Assembly: GCA_019636445.1 (NCBI GenBank)
Contig: JAHBXO010000005.1
Span: forward strand, 186,001 to 250,000
DNA length: 64,000 bases
Origin: Gemmataceae bacterium
Lineage (GTDB): Bacteria > Planctomycetota > Planctomycetia > Gemmatales > Gemmataceae
Direction: 5' to 3'
Of the stretch, positions 33,241 to 40,776 are shown one piece after another. The notes under the pieces were generated by a model. That model worked only from the letters and a program-made list of their open reading frames with translations, was not told the DNA's origin and made no database searches. The first letter of the stretch is position 1; each line of letters starts with the position of its first letter. The position numbers were made by a program, and so were the translations under genes.

Positions 33241-36200
33241 ATGATCTGGGACATTTGCATTCGTCGACCGGTCTTCACCTGCATGCTGGTGCTCGCACCG
33301 GTCGTGCTCGGCCTCGCGTCCTACGGCCGCCTTGGTGTCGAACTCTTCCCGAACGTGGACGTGCCCGTTGTTGTCGTCACGACGACGCTCAAGGGTGCGA
33401 GCGTCGAGGAGATGGAATCGTCCGTCACGAAGCCGCTCGAAGAGGCGGTGAACACCGTCTCCGGCATCGACGAACTGCGCTCCACGACGAAGGAAGGGCT
33501 GACCCAGATCGTCGTCGGCTTCAAGCTCGAGAAGAACGGCGACATCGCGGCGCAGGAGATCCGCGACAAGCTGTCCATCGTGAAGCAATCGCTGCCGATC
33601 GGCACGGATGAGCCCAAGGTGGAGAAGTTCAACCTCGACGCCGCACCGGTCGTCACGGTGGTCGTCTCCGCCCGGCGATCGCTGCGCGAAGTGACGGAGA
33701 TCGCAAAAAAGCTCATCAAGGAAGACCTCGAAGGCGTGTCCGGGGTCGGGGCGGTCGTGCTCGTCGGCGGGCAGAACCGGACGATCAACGTCTGGGCCGA
33801 CCCCGGAAAACTCAAGGCACGCCAACTCTCGATCGAGGATGCGAGACGGGCGCTCGTCGAGCAGAACGTGGAACTACCCGGTGGGAAGGTGGACGGTGGT
33901 CCGAGCGAGGCCGGTCTGCGAATCGTCGGCAAGCTGAAGCGAGTCGAGGAGTTCCCGGACATCATCGTGGCGAATCGCGGCGGCGCGCTCATCCGCCTGC
34001 GGGACATCGTCGCCGGACCGGACGGTACCGAAGCCGGCGGCATCGAGGACGGCGTCGAGGAACAGCGCGGCCTTTCGCGACTCGACGGCGACATCGCCGT
34101 GTCCCTCGTCGTTCAAAAGCAATCCGGCGGGAACACGGTCAAAGTGGCCGATGCCATCAAGGCGCGCCTGGACAAGATTCGTTCGACGCTGCCCGCCGAC
34201 GTCCGCGTGGACGTCATCCGCGACCAGTCGAAGTTCATCAAGGGATCGATCGAGGAAGTGAAGTTCCACCTGTTGCTCGCAGCCGTGCTGGTCAGCGGCG
34301 TCATCTACCTGTTCATCCGCGACTGGCGCACGACGGTAATCGCCGCGCTGGCCGTGCCCACGAGCATCGTCGGCACCTTCGCCTTCATGGACTTCATGGG
34401 CTTCTCGCTCAACAACATGACACTGCTCGGCCTCATCCTCGCCGTCGGGATCGTCATCGACGACGCCGTCGTGGTGCTGGAGAACGTCTTCCGGCACATG
34501 GAGGAATACGGCCGCACCGGTTGGGAGGCCGCCAGCGTGGCGACGAAGGAGATCGCCCTCGCCGTACTCGCGACGACGCTCTCGCTCGCCGTCATCTTCG
34601 CCCCGATCGCCTTCATGTCCGGCCAGGTCGGCCGCTTCTTCAACAGCTTCGGCTTCGTCGTCGGGTTCGCCATCCTGCTCAGTATGGTTGTTAGCTTTAC
34701 ACTCACGCCAATGCTCTGCGCCCGGTTTCTCAAGCCTCTCAAGCACGGCCACTCCACCACGGGCGGCCTCTGGGGATGGGTCACGCGCCGTTACGTCGGC
34801 ATCCTCGCCTGGAGCCTGCGGCACCGCTGGGTCATTGTCGTCACCACAATCCTCACCTTCCTCAGCACGCCGGCGCTCTTCGTACTCGTCGGGTCGGACT
34901 TCGTACCGAAGGACGACCAGTCCGAATTCGAAGTGGCGATCAACCTTCCCGATGGCACCACGCTCGACACCGCCAGCCGGACCTGCGCAACCCTCGAAGC
35001 GCGCTTCAAGGAACTGCCCGGCGTGCTCAGCGTCTTCACCGTCATCGGCGAGACCAACGGCAAGTCCGCCAAGGGCCAGGGGGACGTGACGATCGCGAAC
35101 ATCTACTGCCGCATGATCGACCTGCGCGAGCGGAAGTACACGCAGGCGAGCGTGATGGCCAAGGCGCGCGTCGTGTTGCGGGACTTCCCGGACCTGCGGG
35201 CGAACGTGCAGGAGGTGAAGTTGTTCAGCTCGTCGGCCTTCAAGAACGTGCAGCTCGAAGTGAGCCTGCGCGGGCCGGACATCGACACGCTGAACGTCGC
35301 GGCCGCGAAGTTGAAGAAGTTCCTGCAGGGGAACCCGATCTACACGGACGTGGACACGAACGCATCGAGCCGGACACCGGAGTTGCAGGTCCATGTGCAG
35401 CGGGATCGCGCGGCGGACCTCGGCGTGCCGGTGGTCGCCGTCGCCTCAACGCTCGGTGTGCTCGTTGGCGGCGAGCCGGTGTCGAAGTACAAGGACGGGC
35501 CGGACCAGTACGACGTCTGGCTGCGGGCGAACCTCGCGAACCGGGACCGCGAATCGGCGATCCGGATGCTCACGGTGCCGTCGCGTACCGGACAACTCGT
35601 GGACCTCGGGAACCTCGCGGATTTGAAAGTCGACCGCGCCCCGGCCGCCATCGAGCGCTACAACCGCCAGCGGCAAGTGACAGTCACATCGAACCTCGCC
35701 CCCGGGGTGGCACTCGGGAACGCCCTCCCGCTCGTCGAGCAGTTCATCCAGACCCTGGACCTTCCGCCGGAATACCGGTACGAGTTCCTCGGCGAAGCGA
35801 AGCTGATGCAGGACTCGAACGACAACTTCGCCATCGCCTTCGTGCTGGCGTTCCTGTTCATGTACATGATCCTGGCGGCGCAGTTCGAGTCGCTCGTCCA
35901 CCCGATCACGATCCTGATGGCGGTGCCGCTGACGCTGCCCTTCGCGCTCGTGTCGCTATTCCTACTGCGGACTCCGCTCGATGTGTACGCGATGATCGGC
36001 CTCTTCATGCTGTTCGGCATCGTGAAGAAGAACGGCATCCTGCAGGTGGACTACACGAACGTGCTGCGGGCGCGGGGGATGCCACGGAATCACGCGATCC
36101 TGGAAGCGAACGAGAAGCGGTTGCGGCCGATCCTGATGACGACGATCATGCTGGTGGCGGCGATGGTGCCGATCGCCACGGGTCAGGGGCCGGGCGCCTC

Positions 36201-36438
36201 GGCGCGGGCCAGCATGGCGAAGGTGATTCTGGGCGGGCAACTCCTTTCACTTTTGCTCTCCCTGCTGGTGACGCCGGTGGCGTATTCGATCTGGGACGAC
36301 CTCACGAACTGGCTGCGGCGCAGAGTGCAAGGTACCACTCCGCCAGCGGAAGAGACGGTGATTGATCTGGAACGATCCGCCGTTCGCGAAATATTGCCGG
36401 AAGATAAAGTTGACACCCCGGGCGCAAGGGTGGGATAA
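33241..36438 (+). CDS. RND multidrug efflux permease (HAE1/AcrB type)
   Basis: At 1065 residues the protein has the normal length of a full RND pump. One membrane span at the N-terminus precedes a large porter loop, a block of six spans follows, and then the repeat of the same pattern. The proton-relay aspartates are visible in the fourth span (V-G-I-V-I-D-D-A-V-V-V-L-E-N), and the F-x-P-x-A-F-M-S-G segment follows. The second half has the matching G-I-V-K-K-N-G-I-L in place of a relay Lys region. It exports drugs or lipophilic compounds driven by protons with the adaptor encoded upstream. The stop codon overlaps the -10 box of the next promoter. Confidence 0.95.
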   Translation: MIWDICIRRPVFTCMLVLAPVVLGLASYGRLGVELFPNVDVPVVVVTTTLKGASVEEMESSVTKPLEEAVNTVSGIDELRSTTKEGLTQIVVGFKLEKNGDIAAQEIRDKLSIVKQSLPIGTDEPKVEKFNLDAAPVVTVVVSARRSLREVTEIAKKLIKEDLEGVSGVGAVVLVGGQNRTINVWADPGKLKARQLSIEDARRALVEQNVELPGGKVDGGPSEAGLRIVGKLKRVEEFPDIIVANRGGALIRLRDIVAGPDGTEAGGIEDGVEEQRGLSRLDGDIAVSLVVQKQSGGNTVKVADAIKARLDKIRSTLPADVRVDVIRDQSKFIKGSIEEVKFHLLLAAVLVSGVIYLFIRDWRTTVIAALAVPTSIVGTFAFMDFMGFSLNNMTLLGLILAVGIVIDDAVVVLENVFRHMEEYGRTGWEAASVATKEIALAVLATTLSLAVIFAPIAFMSGQVGRFFNSFGFVVGFAILLSMVVSFTLTPMLCARFLKPLKHGHSTTGGLWGWVTRRYVGILAWSLRHRWVIVVTTILTFLSTPALFVLVGSDFVPKDDQSEFEVAINLPDGTTLDTASRTCATLEARFKELPGVLSVFTVIGETNGKSAKGQGDVTIANIYCRMIDLRERKYTQASVMAKARVVLRDFPDLRANVQEVKLFSSSAFKNVQLEVSLRGPDIDTLNVAAAKLKKFLQGNPIYTDVDTNASSRTPELQVHVQRDRAADLGVPVVAVASTLGVLVGGEPVSKYKDGPDQYDVWLRANLANRDRESAIRMLTVPSRTGQLVDLGNLADLKVDRAPAAIERYNRQRQVTVTSNLAPGVALGNALPLVEQFIQTLDLPPEYRYEFLGEAKLMQDSNDNFAIAFVLAFLFMYMILAAQFESLVHPITILMAVPLTLPFALVSLFLLRTPLDVYAMIGLFMLFGIVKKNGILQVDYTNVLRARGMPRNHAILEANEKRLRPILMTTIMLVAAMVPIATGQGPGASARASMAKVILGGQLLSLLLSLLVTPVAYSIWDDLTNWLRRRVQGTTPPAEETVIDLERSAVREILPEDKVDTPGARVG

Positions 36439-36439
36439 T
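36410..36439 (+). promoter_or_regulatory. Sigma-70-type promoter of the FHA gene
   Basis: A perfect TTGACA (36410-36415) and GATAAT (36434-36439) are 18 bases apart and lie within the end of the permease gene; the -10 box includes its TAA stop. The predicted start near 36446 gives a leader of about 125 bases before the FHA ATG. It uncouples the FHA gene from the efflux operon. Confidence 0.65.
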
Positions 36440-36571
36440 GCGCCGGATTCCCGTGGAAATGGAGATTGGGGCAACTCGACATCCGCTCCCGCGTGCTATA
36501 AATGTTGGCACCGGCGAAGTTGATCCCGATACCGCACCGTTTCTTCGATTAGCCCGTTATCAGGTTCTCGC

Positions 36572-37249
36572 ATGAAAACCGTTACTTTTCTCGTGCTCGA
36601 AGGCGTCGACAAGGGGCGCGTCTTTCGCGATCTCCCGATCCCTTGCACGATCGGCCGCGAGGAGGGGAACGGCCTGCGCCTCAACGACGAACGCATCAGC
36701 CGCTACCACGCCAAGGTGCAGTACGAAGACGGCGACATCATCATCACCGACCTCGACAGCACCAACGGCACGCGCGTGAACGGTTCCACCGTACAGATCC
36801 GCCGCCTGCGCCCCGGCGATCAGGTTTCCGTCGGCCGTTCCATGCTGCTCTTCGGCACCATGGAAGAGATCGCGGCCCGGCGCGGTTCGCACGCCGGCAT
36901 GCCCGTCGCCGGCAACGTCCCCATGCTCCGCCTGGACGAACTCGCCAAGACCTTCGGCAACAAGAACATCGCCGAGATGACCCAACGCAGCGACAAGACC
37001 CCCGGCGAGTGGAGCCCACGCGAAGACGAACTTCCCCCGCTACCGCAAAAGCTCACCGGAGCCCAGTCGGCCCGTCTGTCGGAAATGCTCGACTACATGC
37101 ATCAAGGGCTGACCTCGGCCGTCGAGAACATCGAAGCGAACGAGGACGGCACGGAGGTCAAGCTCGGCTTCAACGAGTGGCAAACCATCCAAGCAGTGCA
37201 GATGCTGCTCGCGCGATACGTCCGCATGATCGCCGAACCGGATCTGTGA
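36572..37249 (+). CDS. FHA-domain protein
   Basis: This 225-residue cytosolic protein has an N-terminal FHA phosphothreonine-binding domain (about 1-100): G-R-E-E-G-N near 29, then R-I-S-R-Y-H-A-K and D-L-D-S-T-N-G-T-R-V-N-G, the standard binding loops. A linker and a C-terminal helical part (about 155-225) of unknown fold follow. It probably reads out phosphorylation by Hanks-type kinases such as those in this window. It has its own promoter, and its downstream neighbour is convergent. Confidence 0.92.
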   Translation: MKTVTFLVLEGVDKGRVFRDLPIPCTIGREEGNGLRLNDERISRYHAKVQYEDGDIIITDLDSTNGTRVNGSTVQIRRLRPGDQVSVGRSMLLFGTMEEIAARRGSHAGMPVAGNVPMLRLDELAKTFGNKNIAEMTQRSDKTPGEWSPREDELPPLPQKLTGAQSARLSEMLDYMHQGLTSAVENIEANEDGTEVKLGFNEWQTIQAVQMLLARYVRMIAEPDL

Positions 37250-37303
37250 TCGGACCAAACTTCTCACACACGAAAATCGCGACCGCAATCGAGCGGTCGG
37301 GTT

Positions 37304-39100
37304 TCATCTCGCCAGCAGGCTTTTCGGCAACTCGACGAATGCGTCCTTGGGCGGAGCTACCCCGAGCATCCACGCGGTAACGGTCGCGGTATGTTGCGGA
37401 GTGACCGGTTCGGCGAATCGGCCGGTCGCGATGCCGGGCCCATAGACCAACAGCGGCACATGCCGGTCGTAATCGTGCGGCGTGCCGTGCGAAGTGCCCT
37501 TCGATTTCAACGGATCGCCAATCAGGTGATACGGTTTCAGAACAATATACACGTCGCCGGCACGATCGGGATGGAACGAGCGTTGGACGAGCCGAAGTTG
37601 CTCGGCGGGATCGGTCGCCGTTGCGATCTGCTGTGCGGTGTAAGCCTCCTGAACGCCCGGTTGCTTTTTCAACCATTCGGCCAGTTCCTTGGCCACCGTA
37701 TTGCGATCCAACCCCTTCGCTTCGATCTGTCGGGTGTTCATATAGACCCACGGAGCCGGGATCGATTCGATCCAGAGGCCGGCCTTCCCCTTCGATGACT
37801 TCGCGTCGTCGGCGAGATCCTCGACCTTTTCGTCCGGTCCGACCGGTTTGCCGAACTTCGTGCGCAGGAAGCTTTCGGCACCGGCCACGAGCTTCACGCT
37901 GCTGACGCGCGTGGCGTCGGCCGCGGTCGGAATCGTCCGCGCGGCGACTTCCGGCAGGGGGCAAACGCCATGATCCGCCGTGATCGCCATCGAATATCGC
38001 CCCGCGCCGACCACGCGATCGAGGTGCGCCAGCAGGTCGGCCACAATCGCGTCCGACCGCAGCGTTACGTCGAGCACCTCCTGCGAGTCGGGCCCGAAGG
38101 TGTGGCCGATCAGGTCGTTCGAGGAAAAACTGACGACGAGCAGGTCCGGCTCGTCGTCCGCCCCCAGACTCTCGGCGCGGATGCACGCCTTTGCGAAGGC
38201 GAGTAACAGTTCATTGCCCATCGGCGAGTTCGCAAGCGCGTCGTAATACTCCTTTTGGAGCCGGTCCTTGCCGCCCGTCATCTTGTGCGGGAAGGTCGTT
38301 GTCCGCCCGTTGGTCGCGTTCTCCCCCTTCACGTCGTCCGGCCCGCTGAAGGCTTCGTAATCGAGGCCGGGTCTCACCCGGTTCCAGGTCTTCCCATACC
38401 AGCGCTCGGCGAGTCCGGACTTGTTGAACTCCACCACCCACTTCGGGAGCGTGTCGGTGTAGTAGGTCGAGGTCGTGAATTGTCCGTTGAACCAGTACGC
38501 GCCGTCCGGCCTCTTCCCGGTTGGCAGGATCGCCGAGCGATCCTTGAGCGAAAGCCCGAAGACCTTGCTTTTCGGGTGTTCGCGTTTCAGCACATCGGCC
38601 ACCGTCTCGGCGAGCATCCGGTCCGGGTTGCCCACCGACTTGGGCTTGCGCGCGGTTTCATCCGGTTTCGAAGCCTTGGATGCCGGCGTAGCGGCTGGGA
38701 AGATCTTTGGCGGCGGGACGAACTCGTAGCGGTCCGAACCCGCACAGTAAACCTGAGCCGCGGCTTTGCGGTCGTACCATTCGTTGTTGATGATACCGGT
38801 CTTGTCGAGAGTCGCGCCACTCAGGATCACCGAGTGACCCGGTCCCGTGCTCGTGCTGGCGTAGGGATAGTAGCAGTTTGCGAACCACGCCCCGTCGGTC
38901 TGGATCCGTCGGAACCCGTTCGGCCCGAACAACGGCCGCCATCGGTCGACGTAATCGCCCCGCAGCTGGTCGAAAACAACGACGACGGCCAGCCGTACCG
39001 GACGATTCGCCGCGACGACGGGGGGCGTCGAGCGGGGCCGGGACACGGCGGCGATCGCCGCGAGCGCGGCGAGGAAGGCGAGCAAGGTCAGGCGGGGCAT
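37304..39100 (-). CDS. Exported alkaline phosphatase, PafA/nucleotide-pyrophosphatase-like
   Basis: This 598-residue protein has a signal peptide (hydrophobic to about 18). The alkaline phosphatase superfamily core follows: V-V-V-F-D-Q-L-R-G-D (first metal Asp, near 44), the nucleophile region S-T-S-T-G-P-G-H (near 85), N-N-E-W-Y, V-S-F-S-S-N-D-L-I-G-H with metal ligands, and I-T-A-D-H-G-V. This order fits monoesterases such as PafA, which use Thr as nucleophile. It would release phosphate from organic esters in the periplasm. Substrate preference (mono- versus diester) is not certain. Confidence 0.88.
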   Translation of the reverse strand: MPRLTLLAFLAALAAIAAVSRPRSTPPVVAANRPVRLAVVVVFDQLRGDYVDRWRPLFGPNGFRRIQTDGAWFANCYYPYASTSTGPGHSVILSGATLDKTGIINNEWYDRKAAAQVYCAGSDRYEFVPPPKIFPAATPASKASKPDETARKPKSVGNPDRMLAETVADVLKREHPKSKVFGLSLKDRSAILPTGKRPDGAYWFNGQFTTSTYYTDTLPKWVVEFNKSGLAERWYGKTWNRVRPGLDYEAFSGPDDVKGENATNGRTTTFPHKMTGGKDRLQKEYYDALANSPMGNELLLAFAKACIRAESLGADDEPDLLVVSFSSNDLIGHTFGPDSQEVLDVTLRSDAIVADLLAHLDRVVGAGRYSMAITADHGVCPLPEVAARTIPTAADATRVSSVKLVAGAESFLRTKFGKPVGPDEKVEDLADDAKSSKGKAGLWIESIPAPWVYMNTRQIEAKGLDRNTVAKELAEWLKKQPGVQEAYTAQQIATATDPAEQLRLVQRSFHPDRAGDVYIVLKPYHLIGDPLKSKGTSHGTPHDYDRHVPLLVYGPGIATGRFAEPVTPQHTATVTAWMLGVAPPKDAFVELPKSLLAR

Positions 39101-39185
39101 GATGCGTACTCGGCGGGAGGTCGAACGGTGTTAGGTTACACGCTCGACCCCGCGACGGCGCGAAGACCGGACGAAGATTTCCGAC

Positions 39186-40457
39186 TCACGGGAACAGGCC
39201 GCGGCGCTGCTTCTCGATCGCCACTTTCTTCACGCCCAACCCGAGCGCGGCCATGCGCATCGGTATCCCGCGATCCTTCGACATCTTGCGCACGCGGTGG
39301 AACGCGTCGAGCATCAGCTCGCGCAGCTTCTCGTTGACCTGCGTATGGCTCCACATCAGTTGCTGAATGTCCTGCACCCACTCGAAGTACGAGACCGTCA
39401 CGCCGCCGGCGTTGCAGAGGATGTCCGGGATCACGAAGATGTCGCTGCCCGACAGCAGCGCGTCCGCTTCCGGCGTCGTCGGGCCGTTCGCCCCTTCAGC
39501 GAGGATGCGGCACTTCAGCTTCGTCGCGTTTTCCTTCGTGATCTGTCGTTCCATCGCGGCCGGCACCAATACCGTGCACGGCGTCGTCAGCAGATCGGCA
39601 TCGGCGATCGCCTCCGCGCCGGGGAAGCCGACGACGGATTTTCTCGCGTCGGCGTTCACGTAGCGGATGAGCGCGGCCACGTCGATGCCGTTCGTATTGC
39701 GGATCGAACCGTATCGATCGCCGACCGCGACGATCTTGGTGCCGTGTTTGGCCAACTCCTCGCACGTAACCGAGCCGACGTTGCCGAACCCCTGCACGAC
39801 GGCGGTCGCCTCGTGGGGTTCGATCTTCAGTTCGGCCAGCGCCTCGCGGATGCAAAACACGACACCGCGGCCCGTGGCCTCGCGCCGGCCGATGCAGCCG
39901 CCCAACTCCACCGGCTTGCCCGTCACGATTTCCGGACACGCGTAGCCGATCTTCATGCTATACGTGTCGTAGATCCACGCCATCGTCTGTTCATCGGTGC
40001 CCATGTCCGGCGCCATCACGTCCGTGCGCGGCCCGATGATTGGCAGCACCTCCTCCGTGAAGCGCCGCGTCAGCCGTTCCTTCTCGCCCAGGCTCATCGT
40101 GGCCGGATCGCAGGCGATGCCCCCCTTTGCGCCGCCGTACGGCAGGTTCATGATGCCGCACTTCCAACTCATCCACATGGCCAGCGCGGCCACCTCGCCG
40201 ATGTCCACGTGGGGCGAATACCGCAAGCCGCCCTTGCTCGCTCCGCTGGTGAGCGAATGCTGCACGCGATAGCCGATGAACACTTCCGTTTCGCCATTGT
40301 CCATCTTGATGGGGATGGCGCAGACCAGCGATCGCTTCGGCACGGCCAGCCGCTCGGCGATGTTGGGATCGAGGTCGATGAGTCCGGCGACATCGCGCAG
40401 CTGGTCGCACGCCATGCGGTACACGGGGCTCTGTTCAAAGAGATTCGGCTCGCTCAT
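39186..40457 (-). CDS. Glutamate/leucine dehydrogenase family protein
   Basis: This 423-residue enzyme has the length of hexameric glutamate dehydrogenases. K-G-G-L-R-Y-S holds a substrate-binding Lys, P-Y-G-G-A-K-G-G the catalytic Lys region, and V-V-Q-G-F-G-N-V-G-S the NAD(P)-binding turn. I-L-A-E-G-A-N-G-P-T and L-C-N-A-G-G-V-T-V-S complete the family signature. It converts glutamate to 2-oxoglutarate and ammonia or the reverse. Cofactor choice and direction cannot be told. It is monocistronic; a 319-base gap follows upstream. Confidence 0.93.
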   Translation of the reverse strand: MSEPNLFEQSPVYRMACDQLRDVAGLIDLDPNIAERLAVPKRSLVCAIPIKMDNGETEVFIGYRVQHSLTSGASKGGLRYSPHVDIGEVAALAMWMSWKCGIMNLPYGGAKGGIACDPATMSLGEKERLTRRFTEEVLPIIGPRTDVMAPDMGTDEQTMAWIYDTYSMKIGYACPEIVTGKPVELGGCIGRREATGRGVVFCIREALAELKIEPHEATAVVQGFGNVGSVTCEELAKHGTKIVAVGDRYGSIRNTNGIDVAALIRYVNADARKSVVGFPGAEAIADADLLTTPCTVLVPAAMERQITKENATKLKCRILAEGANGPTTPEADALLSGSDIFVIPDILCNAGGVTVSYFEWVQDIQQLMWSHTQVNEKLRELMLDAFHRVRKMSKDRGIPMRMAALGLGVKKVAIEKQRRGLFP

Positions 40458-40776
40458 CGCATTCGGCTCCGCCGGGGAAAGGGGTGCGGTGCATCATAGG
40501 GGAAACGGGGCGGACGCCTCAACCACAGCACGCACCGCAACGGCACAGCACCGTGCGGGCGCACCTCGCGCGGGAATCGTCTTTCCGCCGCCACCGCGCC
40601 ACCCTCCGGCGGAAAGACGCCCGATTTCCGGAAGCGCCGTAGCCAGGTAAGGACTTACGCCGATTCGATGCGTTCAAGGGATGAACGGGATCGCTCCATT
40701 CGCCCCGGCATATGAACTTTTGAACATTCCACTTCCACGCTGGCAATCGACCGCGCGCCCCGGTACACTCCTTCCC
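40458..40776. other. Gene-free gap with long hairpin between gdh and R-M genes
   Basis: This 319-base region separates the divergent dehydrogenase and restriction-modification genes. It holds a perfect 13-base inverted repeat, CGTCTTTCCGCCG (40578-40590) and its complement (40607-40619), with a 16-base loop. A weak promoter for the R-M gene (CTGGCA 40740-40745, TACACT 40764-40769) would start transcription at or beside the ATG 40777, which has no ribosome-binding site. I see no open gene in it. Confidence 0.6.
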